This document shows positions 1-6,310 of a stretch of DNA of 6,366 bases, piece by piece. Below the pieces are notes generated by a model. The model made no database searches. It saw only the letters and a program-made list of their open reading frames with translations, and had not been told where the DNA came from. This DNA is from Phycisphaerales bacterium (GTDB lineage Bacteria; Planctomycetota; Phycisphaerae; Phycisphaerales; SM1A02), in the NCBI GenBank assembly GCA_007125255.1, contig SLDM01000433.1:1-6366 (forward strand). The letters are read 5' to 3'. Within the stretch, counting starts at the first letter, position 1. The number at the start of each line of letters is the position of its first letter. A program made the translations under genes and the position numbers.

Positions 1-1149
1 ATCGCGAACCAGCGGCGTGTCTTCAATATCCAGGGCCTTGGCGAGCACATCGAGACAGATGCGCGTACCGAACACGGTGGCGTAGAACTCGGCCGAGTAC
101 GTCGCCTCACCGTACACCGGATCGGTGCGGTCTTCCGGCAGATCATTCTGCCGCTTGAGATTGGCGGCCACGAAGAGACTGATGGCGGCGTCGTACTGCT
201 CGTTGAGGCTCAACGCGCGGGTCGTCAATTGCATGGCGCGGACCCGCCCGAAGATCATCGTCGGCACGGCCGTCGAGGTCAGTCCGATCGTCTGATCGTA
301 CCGCCAGACATTGTTCGTCGGCTCCAGGTCATAGGCGATCAGCGAGGCGGCATCGTGGAAGTACTGCCGCGCCAGATCGGTGTACAGCGCTTCGAGCGGC
401 CGATCGGCATCACCCGGAAGTTGACCGATCGCGCGCGACGCGGCGTTGCGAACCGGCTGCGGGACCGACGAATCTTCCGCGACTTCCCGGAGGTAGGGAA
501 TCGCGTGCGGGTATCCGATATCACCGAGCAGTTCACACACCGTGCGCTGGGCGCGGGCATCGCCGATTTCCGGCAGCGCGATCGCCAGCGGCGTGACGGC
601 GAGCAGCCCGATATCGCGAAGCATGTCCTGCGCCGCGAGGCGAAGGCGCTCATCGCGGGTTTCGATCAGTCGGCTGAGCAGATGCGGCACGGCGTACTCG
701 CCGGCTTCCTGCAGGCGGCGCTCGGCGAGCATGCGCTGCCGCTGCGTCCCGGTCAGCATGTCGATCGCTTCGATGATGCGGGAACGATCGCGGGCGAGGT
801 CGAGGCGTCCCCGCTCAAACCGTTCCGAGAGCTCGCCGGCAATCTCTTCCAGCTCGGGCAGGAACTGCGCCCGGCTGATCGCCGCATCGAGCCGCTGGGA
901 GGTGACGCGGCCTTCGTCCAGCATCTGGGCGAGATCGGCATCCGTGAGCGCGGAATCCAGCAGACGCCGCGCGTACCCTTCCGCCATTTCCGGGCGGGCG
1001 ATCAGGGTGTAGTGAACGAAATTGTCCAGCAGTTGAATCGGCTCATCCGCGGCCCGTGCGTGGGCGGGTGCCGTCATCGTGCCGACCGCAAGGGTGAAGG
1101 AAATCACGAATGCGGCGAGGCACAGCCGCGAGATGCGTTGAATGAACAT
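1..1149 (-). CDS. Exported HEAT-repeat protein, C-terminus cut off by the window edge
   Basis: The minus-strand frame is open for 383 codons from an ATG at 1149 to base 1 with no stop, so the C-terminus lies outside the window. The start is chosen because AGGAG sits 9 nt upstream and a near-consensus promoter lies further up. Residues 1-34 look like a Sec signal peptide: MFIQRISR, a hydrophobic core at about 9-24, then a likely cleavage site near AHA/ARA (29-33). The mature part is almost all helical. Residues about 150-243 contain three consecutive HEAT-like units (EYAVPHLLSRL..., LLAVTPLAIAL..., YPHAIPYLREV...), each with a second helix ending in an LRDIG, LGDIG or IGQL pattern. Residues about 306-332 (ALSLNEQYDAAISLF) resemble a TPR-type helix pair. 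HEAT repeats usually form protein-binding solenoids, so a periplasmic scaffold role is plausible, but no enzyme motif is visible and the function is unknown. A dense antisense frame over 229-1158 is a codon-bias shadow. Confidence 0.85.
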   Translation of the reverse strand, partial: MFIQRISRLCLAAFVISFTLAVGTMTAPAHARAADEPIQLLDNFVHYTLIARPEMAEGYARRLLDSALTDADLAQMLDEGRVTSQRLDAAISRAQFLPELEEIAGELSERFERGRLDLARDRSRIIEAIDMLTGTQRQRMLAERRLQEAGEYAVPHLLSRLIETRDERLRLAAQDMLRDIGLLAVTPLAIALPEIGDARAQRTVCELLGDIGYPHAIPYLREVAEDSSVPQPVRNAASRAIGQLPGDADRPLEALYTDLARQYFHDAASLIAYDLEPTNNVWRYDQTIGLTSTAVPTMIFGRVRAMQLTTRALSLNEQYDAAISLFVAANLKRQNDLPEDRTDPVYGEATYSAEFYATVFGTRICLDVLAKALDIEDTPLVRD

Positions 1150-1158
1150 CAGCCCTGA

Positions 1159-1163
1159 CTCCT
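1159..1163 (-). promoter_or_regulatory. Ribosome binding site of the HEAT-repeat gene
   Basis: AGGAG on the minus strand, 9 nt before the ATG at 1149. It fixes the start of a gene whose other end is outside the window. Confidence 0.8.
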
Positions 1164-1259
1164 GATTCGTCGTCGCCAGCACCGGCAGGCCGCGATTTGG
1201 GGCGTTTTCGCCGCGCTTCTGCCTGCTGCTGACGCAACAATTGCTGGGGGGAAAACTTG

Positions 1260-1288
1260 AAGGTACCGAAGCGGATTGGAGGTGTCAA
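1260..1288 (-). promoter_or_regulatory. Sigma70-type promoter of the HEAT-repeat gene
   Basis: On the minus strand a perfect -35 box TTGACA (1288-1283) is followed by a 17-bp spacer and TACCTT (1265-1260), which matches the first, second and last bases of TATAAT. Transcription would start at about 1252-1256 and give a leader of roughly 100 nt before the ATG at 1149. The site lies in the gap after putA and points into the HEAT-repeat gene, so that gene is probably transcribed independently of putA. The match is seen in the sequence; activity is inferred. Confidence 0.7.
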
Positions 1289-1398
1289 CGATTCCTTCCC
1301 CGCGCCGCCGCACCGTCCGCACCGATCCCTCTGCCAGATGCGGGCCCGTCGATGGACAGGCAGAATTCGTTTCTCCCTCCCCCACTTCGTCGAATCTT

Positions 1399-1434
1399 CC
1401 CGGTTTTCCCCCATTCGCCCTCTACCCCCTGCCC
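1399..1434 (-). other. G-rich tract with G-quadruplex potential after putA
   Basis: On the minus strand, starting 12 nt after the putA stop codon, five runs of three to five G (1434-1432, 1429-1425, 1420-1418, 1412-1408, 1401-1399) are separated by linkers of 2, 4, 5 and 6 nt. This satisfies the usual G3+N1-7 quadruplex rule. The same strand stays purine-rich to about 1364. Because the G-rich strand is the RNA-like strand for putA, the element would lie in the putA 3' untranslated region. No classical hairpin plus U-tract terminator is visible here. Confidence 0.5.
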
Positions 1435-1445
1435 GCCGCCGCGGA

Positions 1446-4400
1446 TCACAACCCCGGCGCGAAGCCGCGCCGCATGGTGTTCTCACAGACCGCGCGGGGT
1501 TCGACGAACTGGAGCAGGTAATCCCGCCCACCGGCCTTGGAGCCGATCCCGCTCATCCCGAAACCGCCGAAGGGCTGCCGTCCGACCAGCGCCCCGGTGA
1601 TATTGCGGTTCAGGTAGAGGTTGCCAACGCGGTACTCGCGCCGCGCCCGCTCCAGATGCTCGGGTTTGCGGCTGAAAACGCCGCCGGTGAGCTTGTACGG
1701 CGTGGCATTGGCAACCTGGAGCGCTTCATCGAACGAGCCGACCCTGATCACCGACAGGACCGGTCCGAAGATCTCCTCGTTCGCCATGCGGTGCTCCGGC
1801 CGAATCCCGCTGAAGACATGCGGCCCGACGAACGGTTTGCCGAGTTTCTCTTCCAGTCCGGCCGGAACGTCTATGCCGACTTCGAGTTTCCCTTCCTGCC
1901 CGCCGATCTGGATGTACGACTCGATCTTCTCCTTCGCTTCGCGGTCGATCACCGGACCGATATCGGTCCCGGGATGAATCGGATCGCCGATCACGAGCGT
2001 GCGGGTCGATGCAACCAACCGCTCGAGGAACAGTTCGTGCGCGGTGTCGACGACGATGACGCGGCTGCAGGCGGAGCACTTCTGCCCCTGGAAGCCGAAC
2101 GCGCTGTAGCGCACGCCCAGCACGGCTTCGTCGAGATCCGCCGAGGCGTCGACGATGATCGCGTTCTTGCCGCCCATCTCGCAGACGACCTTCTTCACGT
2201 GGTGCTGCTCATCGGGCGTGACGCCCGCAGCCTTGATGATGTCCAGACCGACGGCCTTGGAGCCGGTGAAGGCGATGATAGCGATGCGCGGATCGCGCAC
2301 GATCGCCGCGCCGACGGTCTCGCCCGGGCCGGGCAGAAAGGCGAGCACGTCGTCGGGGGTACCGGCCTCCCGAAGAATATCGCACATGACCTTCGCAATG
2401 CCGGGCGTCTGCTCGGCGGGTTTGACGATCGCGGTGTTGCCGGTGACCAGGGCCGCGGTGGTCATCCCGCAACAGATCGCCAGCGGGAAGTTCCACGGGC
2501 TGATGATCGCCGCGACGCCGCGCGGCTGGTAGAACTGCTGATCGAGTTCGCCGACGAACCGGCCGAGCCGCTCGGTTTCGAACATCGGGACGGCGAGGCG
2601 GGCGTAATACTCCATGAAGTCGATCGCTTCACAGACATCGCCGTCGGCGTTGCGCCAGTCCTTGCCGTTCTCCCTGATGATGATGCCGGAGAGTTCATCG
2701 CGGCGATCGCGCATGATCCGGGCCGCCCGGACGAGCACCCCGGCCCGCTCGCGCGGATCGGTATCCCGCCACTTCGGAAAGGCCCGGCTCAACCGGCCGA
2801 TCGCTTCGGCCGCCTGTTCAACGGTACCGTCATTGGCGACCTTCGGAACGGTCGCGCCGGCGATCGCGCGGGCGAAGTTTTCGCGCTGCCGGGCCTCGGC
2901 GAAGTCGCGCCCGGATTCGGTAAAGAACGGCCGTTCGTTGCCGACGCCCTTCACCGCGGGAACAAGCTGATGCCGCTCGGGGGCGCGTTCGATGCGCTCG
3001 ATGCCCGGATCGCCGGCAAAGCGTCGATGCGGCGAGGCGAGCAGTTTGTCGGGAGACGCCTCGTCGAGGAAGCCCGCCTTGAGCCACGATTCGTTGGAGG
3101 TGTTCTCCAGCAGGCGGCGGACGAGGTACGCCATGCCGGGAATCATCTCGCCGACCGGCACGTACTCGCGCAGACGCAGGCGGCGTTCGACTGCCACGCC
3201 CTTGAGCTGATCGGCCATGCCGTGCAGCATCTGCAGTTCCAGCGAACTCGACGGCAGGTCACGCTTCTCAAGCAGCGCCAGCGCGACCGCGATCGAGCGC
3301 ACGTTGTGCGAGCCGAGCGCGAGCTTGATCCCGCCTTCACCTTTCGTGCGCGGCGTCGCGTCCATGAAGGCGTGGGTCATGCGCTCGAAGCACGCATCCG
3401 TGTCGATCTTGCGGCTCCACACCGGGACGGGCCAGCCCATCTGTTCGGCGTGGATCGTTTCGAAATCCCAGTAAGCGCCCTTGACCAGGCGCACGCTGAC
3501 CTGGCGGCCGGTCCGCTTCGACCAGTCGATGATGCGCTTCGCATCTTCATCGCCGGAGCGCAGATACGCCTGCATAGCCAGACCGGCGGAAAAGTCGATT
3601 TCCTCGCAGCAGCGCATGAACAATTCGAGCGTCAGGTCCTTCAGTTCGAACTGCTCCATGTCGAAATTGATGTGCACCTGATGCTTCTTCGCCGCTTCCA
3701 GCACGGGGCGCAGTGACTCGACCAGGCCGTTGATCGATCCCTTGAAGTCGATCGGATCGGTGCGGGCGAAGAGTGAACTGATCTTGATCGAGACGTTCGT
3801 GCGCGGGATCGGGCCGAGATGATCGCTTTCGAGCTGTTCGTTGGCGGGCCAGGAGGAGACCTCCCCGGGAAGATTGGTCACCAGGTCGAGGTACTTCTCG
3901 CGGTACATGTCCGCTTCGGCATCGCTCACGCACGCTTCGCCGAGCAGATCGACGGAGAACGCCATCTGTCTCGACCAGAGCTTTTTCAGTTTCGGCAGCG
4001 CGCTGGCGGCATCGGTGCCGGCGATGAACTTCTCCGCCATGCTGGTGATCTGACCCGCCACGGTCCTGGTCAGCGTGCCCTTCATCATCCCGCCCGCCTT
4101 GAGGCCCATGTTGAGAAAGGGCGGCGGGGTCACGCCCGGCTGGGTGAGATAGTCCACCAGGTGCTCGTGCACCTGGTCGGAGGTTTTCAGCGCGGGGAAG
4201 GTGTCGACGAAGCGGAAGAGCTGGACCTTGAACGCCTCGTCCTTCATCGACCAGTCCATGAGCTTGTCCGACCAGAACTGGGTCGAGAACATGCCGGTCC
4301 TGTGACGACGCGATTCATCGAGGTACGACCGGCCGTGCTTCTGGATCGCCTGTTCGAGGGCGGGGTCGCTCGGCGCGATCGGCTCGCCCTGGTCGGCGGG

Positions 4401-4472
4401 TTGTCCGTTCGCGGCCGGGGCGGACAGTTCGGTGGGTTGCGTACGCTTCTTGGAACGGGTGAAGATGGCCAT
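1446..4472 (-). CDS. putA: Bifunctional proline dehydrogenase / glutamate-semialdehyde (P5C) dehydrogenase PutA
   Basis: This 1008-residue protein catalyses both steps of proline oxidation to glutamate. An FAD-dependent proline dehydrogenase makes P5C, and an NAD-dependent aldehyde dehydrogenase oxidises the hydrolysed semialdehyde. Residues 1-40 are polar and probably disordered. The proline dehydrogenase barrel spans about 170-465, with NVSIKISSL (226-234), RLVKGAYWD (328-336), LGSHN (386-390) and YVPVG...YLVRRLLEN (437-457), where R452 and R453 match the substrate-carboxylate arginines. The aldehyde dehydrogenase half spans about 510-1000, with SPWNFP (N661), K684, CEMGGKN (E765), GQKCSACSR (catalytic C799) and EEIFGPV (E900). 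All key residues are present. There is no ribbon-helix-helix DNA-binding domain, unlike E. coli PutA, and the length fits the short bifunctional class of about 1000 residues. The ATG at 4472 is preferred over an in-frame TTG at 4583, which overlaps a candidate promoter, although the ATG has only a weak Shine-Dalgarno match. The family is typically peripherally membrane-bound and reduces quinones. Confidence 0.95.
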   Translation of the reverse strand: MAIFTRSKKRTQPTELSAPAANGQPADQGEPIAPSDPALEQAIQKHGRSYLDESRRHRTGMFSTQFWSDKLMDWSMKDEAFKVQLFRFVDTFPALKTSDQVHEHLVDYLTQPGVTPPPFLNMGLKAGGMMKGTLTRTVAGQITSMAEKFIAGTDAASALPKLKKLWSRQMAFSVDLLGEACVSDAEADMYREKYLDLVTNLPGEVSSWPANEQLESDHLGPIPRTNVSIKISSLFARTDPIDFKGSINGLVESLRPVLEAAKKHQVHINFDMEQFELKDLTLELFMRCCEEIDFSAGLAMQAYLRSGDEDAKRIIDWSKRTGRQVSVRLVKGAYWDFETIHAEQMGWPVPVWSRKIDTDACFERMTHAFMDATPRTKGEGGIKLALGSHNVRSIAVALALLEKRDLPSSSLELQMLHGMADQLKGVAVERRLRLREYVPVGEMIPGMAYLVRRLLENTSNESWLKAGFLDEASPDKLLASPHRRFAGDPGIERIERAPERHQLVPAVKGVGNERPFFTESGRDFAEARQRENFARAIAGATVPKVANDGTVEQAAEAIGRLSRAFPKWRDTDPRERAGVLVRAARIMRDRRDELSGIIIRENGKDWRNADGDVCEAIDFMEYYARLAVPMFETERLGRFVGELDQQFYQPRGVAAIISPWNFPLAICCGMTTAALVTGNTAIVKPAEQTPGIAKVMCDILREAGTPDDVLAFLPGPGETVGAAIVRDPRIAIIAFTGSKAVGLDIIKAAGVTPDEQHHVKKVVCEMGGKNAIIVDASADLDEAVLGVRYSAFGFQGQKCSACSRVIVVDTAHELFLERLVASTRTLVIGDPIHPGTDIGPVIDREAKEKIESYIQIGGQEGKLEVGIDVPAGLEEKLGKPFVGPHVFSGIRPEHRMANEEIFGPVLSVIRVGSFDEALQVANATPYKLTGGVFSRKPEHLERARREYRVGNLYLNRNITGALVGRQPFGGFGMSGIGSKAGGRDYLLQFVEPRAVCENTMRRGFAPGL

Positions 4473-4509
4473 GCCGAATCCGTGCTGGAGAAATGGGAGA
4501 GGTTCATCT

Positions 4510-4537
4510 GCCGCGCGGCGCGACGGCCCTGCGCGGC
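4510..4537 (-). repeat. GC-rich inverted repeat in the putA leader
   Basis: GCCGCGC (4510-4516) and GCGCGGC (4531-4537) are perfect inverted copies separated by 14 nt. They would form a 7-bp all-GC stem in the putA leader RNA, ending 37 nt before the ATG. The left arm is also part of a 10-bp palindrome (4510-4519), so other foldings are possible. The high local GC content makes chance pairing likely. Confidence 0.35.
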
Positions 4538-4572
4538 CCGTCGGCACCGGAACCGGCCCCGGCACGCTGATC

Positions 4573-4596
4573 CGGGGGCGCAAGTATAGTCCCCCG
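4573..4596. repeat. Inverted repeat flanking the putative putA -10 box
   Basis: CGGGGG (4573-4578) and CCCCCG (4591-4596) are perfect inverted copies around a 12-nt centre that contains the TATACT hexamer. There is no U-rich tail, so it is a poor candidate for the fabF terminator. The placement would suit an operator, but no regulator is identified. Confidence 0.4.
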
Positions 4597-4611
4597 TCCG
4601 GTTGCGCTGAA
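4583..4611 (-). promoter_or_regulatory. Candidate putA promoter
   Basis: On the minus strand TATACT (4588-4583) matches the -10 consensus at five of six positions. A weaker -35, TTCAGC (4611-4606), lies 17 bp upstream with three matches. Transcription would begin near 4576, giving a leader of about 105 nt before the ATG at 4472. The site lies just after the fabF stop, so putA can be transcribed separately from the fatty acid genes. Confidence 0.5.
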
Positions 4612-4622
4612 TGCGGTTTTGC

Positions 4623-5885
4623 TCAATCGCCCCGGTATTTTCCGAAGGCCAGCGAGACGTTGTGCCCGCCGAACCCGAAGGAGTTGTTCAGGGCGTAGTC
4701 GAGTTTCCGTTCCTGGGCGGTATTGGCCACGAAATCCAGGTCAAACTCATCGTCGGGCTGATCGAGGTTGATCGTCGGCGGCAGCAGGTCATCGCGCACC
4801 GCCAGGATCGTCGCGACCGATTCAATGCCGCCCGCCGCACCGAGGGTGTGGCCGGTCATGCTCTTGGTCGAGCTCATCCTGACCTTCGATGCGTGGTCGC
4901 CGAAGAGCCGCTTCACCGCCGTGACCTCCGCCGCGTCGCCGAGCGGGGTCGATGTCCCGTGGGCATTGATGTACCCGATCTGATCGAGATTCAATCCGGC
5001 ATCCCGGATGGCGAGTTTCATCGCGTGCCGCGCCCCGGTGCCCTCGGCGTCGGGAGCGGCGATGTGATCGGCATCACCCGAGGAACCGAAGCCGAGCATC
5101 TCGGCGTAGATGGACGCCCCGCGCTGCCTGGCGTGCTCCAGCTCTTCCAGAACGATCACCGCGGCGCCTTCGGCCAGGACGAATCCGTCCCGGTCGACAT
5201 CGAACGGCCGGGAGGCCCGGGCCGGCTCATCGTTGCGCGTCGAGAGCGCCTTCATCGAAGCGAAGGAGCCGACACAGAGCGGAGAGACGGCGGCTTCGCA
5301 GCCACCGGCGAACATGACCTCCGCATCGCCGCGCTGGATCAGGTGAAACGCGGTGCCGATCGCATGCGCGCCGGTCGCACAGGCGGTGGCGGTCGCGGAG
5401 TTCACGCCACGGAGATTATGTCGAATGGAGACGTTCCCCGCGCAGGCGTTGACCATCAGTTTGGGCACGACGAACGGATTGAGCTTGCGCGGCCCCCCGT
5501 CCAGCAGCCGCTTGTGGTACTCCTCGATGGTGAGGATGCCTCCGACGCCGGAGCCGATGACCACGCCGCGCCGGTAGGGATCGCCCTGCGCGAAGTCGAT
5601 CCCCGTATCGCGCGCGGCCTCTTCGGCCGCGCCCATACCGAAGAGCGTGAACCGGTCCATTCGCTTGGCCTCACGAAAGTCGATGACGGTGCTGGGATCC
5701 CAGCCCCGGACTTCACCGGCAATGCGGACCGTCCAGCGGTCATCCTGCTCGAAGGCCTGAATGAGCTGGATGCCGGAGCGGCCGTTCTTGAGCGCGTCCC
5801 AGGTATCGGCGGTGTTGTGGCCGACGTCGGTGATCGCGCCCATTCCGGTCACGACGACGCGACGACAGGCCGTGGGCTGCGTCAT
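4623..5885 (-). CDS. fabF: Beta-ketoacyl-[acyl-carrier-protein] synthase II
   Basis: FabF is the cytosolic thiolase-fold enzyme that condenses an acyl chain held on its active-site cysteine with malonyl-ACP, extending the chain by two carbons. The 420-residue length is close to the family norm of about 410-415. The catalytic triad is intact: C169 in TATACATGAH, H309 in INAHGTSTPLGD and H346 in KSMTGHTLGAAGG, with the conserved K341 just before it. The glycine-rich gating loop NSFGFGGHN (401-409) is present. The start VVVTGMGAIT (10-19) is typical of the family. The Cys-His-His arrangement separates it from FabH-type enzymes (Cys-His-Asn). It could be called FabB, but the length, sequence style and acpP neighbour favour FabF. 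The ATG at 5885 has GGGAG 8 nt upstream. It lies 85 bp after acpP and is probably co-transcribed with it. Confidence 0.95.
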   Translation of the reverse strand: MTQPTACRRVVVTGMGAITDVGHNTADTWDALKNGRSGIQLIQAFEQDDRWTVRIAGEVRGWDPSTVIDFREAKRMDRFTLFGMGAAEEAARDTGIDFAQGDPYRRGVVIGSGVGGILTIEEYHKRLLDGGPRKLNPFVVPKLMVNACAGNVSIRHNLRGVNSATATACATGAHAIGTAFHLIQRGDAEVMFAGGCEAAVSPLCVGSFASMKALSTRNDEPARASRPFDVDRDGFVLAEGAAVIVLEELEHARQRGASIYAEMLGFGSSGDADHIAAPDAEGTGARHAMKLAIRDAGLNLDQIGYINAHGTSTPLGDAAEVTAVKRLFGDHASKVRMSSTKSMTGHTLGAAGGIESVATILAVRDDLLPPTINLDQPDDEFDLDFVANTAQERKLDYALNNSFGFGGHNVSLAFGKYRGD

Positions 5886-5893
5886 ACGTGCAA

Positions 5894-5898
5894 CTCCC
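5894..5898 (-). promoter_or_regulatory. Ribosome binding site of fabF
   Basis: GGGAG on the minus strand, 8 nt before the ATG at 5885. It supports this start and gives fabF translation initiation independent of acpP. Confidence 0.7.
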
Positions 5899-5913
5899 GC
5901 GCAAAGGGACCGT

Positions 5914-5926
5914 GCGGCCGCGCCGC
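5914..5926 (-). repeat. Small GC hairpin between acpP and fabF
   Basis: GCGGC and GCCGC flank a 3-nt loop in the 85-bp spacer between acpP and fabF. The stem is only 5 bp and is followed by no clear U-tract. It may slow decay or partly limit readthrough into fabF, but chance is a serious alternative in this GC-rich spacer. Confidence 0.3.
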
Positions 5927-5970
5927 GACCGGCTCATGAAGAGCGGACATGGACTCTCCCGTACCCACGC

Positions 5971-6216
5971 TCACTTGTTCATGTGGGTCGAGATGTACGT
6001 GATCGCCTGGCCGACGGTCTGGATCTTCTCGGCCTCTTCATCGGGGATCGAGGTCTCGAACTCATCTTCGAATTCCATGACCAGTTCGACGACGTCGAGA
6101 CTGTCCGCATTCAGATCGTTCGTGAAGCTCGTTTCGCGCGTGATCTCGCCTTTGTCCACGCCCATCTGCTCGGCCACGATCTCAACAACCTTGGCTTCGA
6201 TTTCCTGCTCGGTCAC
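5971..6216 (-). CDS. acpP: Acyl carrier protein
   Basis: An 81-residue acidic four-helix protein that carries acyl intermediates of fatty acid synthesis on a 4'-phosphopantetheine arm. The attachment serine is S39 in the DSL motif of [17 protein letters not shown] (31-47), and the preceding and following helices match the family along the whole length, including [19 protein letters not shown] (57-75). The start is GTG at 6216, because AGGAG lies 7 nt upstream and the product then begins TEQEIEAKV, the normal ACP N-terminus. The frame stays open upstream to about 6336, but that extension is arginine- and tryptophan-rich, unlike any ACP, and crosses the promoter. An ATG at 6223 is out of frame. 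FabF, its direct partner, is the next gene. Confidence 0.97.
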   Translation of the reverse strand: MTEQEIEAKVVEIVAEQMGVDKGEITRETSFTNDLNADSLDVVELVMEFEDEFETSIPDEEAEKIQTVGQAITYISTHMNK

Positions 6217-6223
6217 GGTGCAT

Positions 6224-6228
6224 CTCCT
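6224..6228 (-). promoter_or_regulatory. Ribosome binding site of acpP
   Basis: AGGAG on the minus strand, 7 nt before the GTG at 6216. It decides the GTG start over the longer open frame and over the out-of-frame ATG at 6223. Confidence 0.8.
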
Positions 6229-6237
6229 GAAAGACAA

Positions 6238-6260
6238 CATCGGCTGCCAGATCGCCGATG
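6238..6260 (-). repeat. Stem-loop in the acpP leader
   Basis: Perfect 7-bp inverted repeat CATCGGC / GCCGATG with a 9-nt loop, ending 9 nt before the Shine-Dalgarno sequence. On the RNA strand it is followed by the U-rich stretch TTGTCTTTC, so it resembles a weak terminator or attenuator. It could equally be a stabilising leader hairpin or an operator. It falls almost entirely within the short leader predicted from the candidate promoter. Confidence 0.5.
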
Positions 6261-6267
6261 GGGGCCC

Positions 6268-6295
6268 AATATAGCCGCATTCCCATCCCTTGCAA
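6268..6295 (-). promoter_or_regulatory. Candidate acpP promoter
   Basis: On the minus strand TATATT (6273-6268) matches five of six -10 bases, with TTGCAA (6295-6290) as a -35 matching four of six at 16-bp spacing. The predicted start near 6261 gives a leader of about 45 nt. It is the only AT-rich island in the region, which supports it. Confidence 0.55.
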
Positions 6296-6310
6296 TGCGG
6301 CCTGAACAAT

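Larger units (their letters stand above)
1150..1445. other. Intergenic region between putA and the HEAT-repeat gene
   Basis: This 296-bp gap contains no convincing gene. Its putA-proximal part holds the G-rich tract, the middle holds the promoter at 1260-1288, and the remainder is the leader of the HEAT-repeat gene. The leader contains a small inverted repeat, GCAA-N3-TTGC, near 1234-1244. No rho-independent terminator for putA was found. Confidence 0.6.

Noticed and set aside
229..1158. Plus-strand open frame of 309 codons
   Set aside because: It is antisense to the HEAT-repeat gene, which has a signal peptide, ribosome binding site and promoter. The plus-strand translation has no family features.
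1149..1385. Minus-strand 78-codon frame whose stop overlaps the HEAT gene start (TGATG)
   Set aside because: The overlap looks like translational coupling, but the frame crosses the near-consensus promoter, has a low-complexity Arg/Ser/Ala-rich product and no good ribosome binding site.
1257..3716. Long plus-strand open frame of 819 codons antisense to putA
   Set aside because: It lies opposite the clearly real putA, has no recognisable domain, and is rich in Arg, Asp, Ala and Gly as expected from a mirrored GC-rich gene.
4473..4583. In-frame TTG start adding 37 residues to PutA
   Set aside because: The TTG overlaps the candidate -10 box, and the added residues are Pro/Arg-rich without family similarity.
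4573..4596. Rho-independent terminator of fabF
   Set aside because: The 6-bp stem has a 12-nt loop and no U-tract on the minus strand.
4611..5939. Plus-strand open frame of 442 codons
   Set aside because: It is the antisense shadow of fabF, whose catalytic triad is intact on the minus strand.
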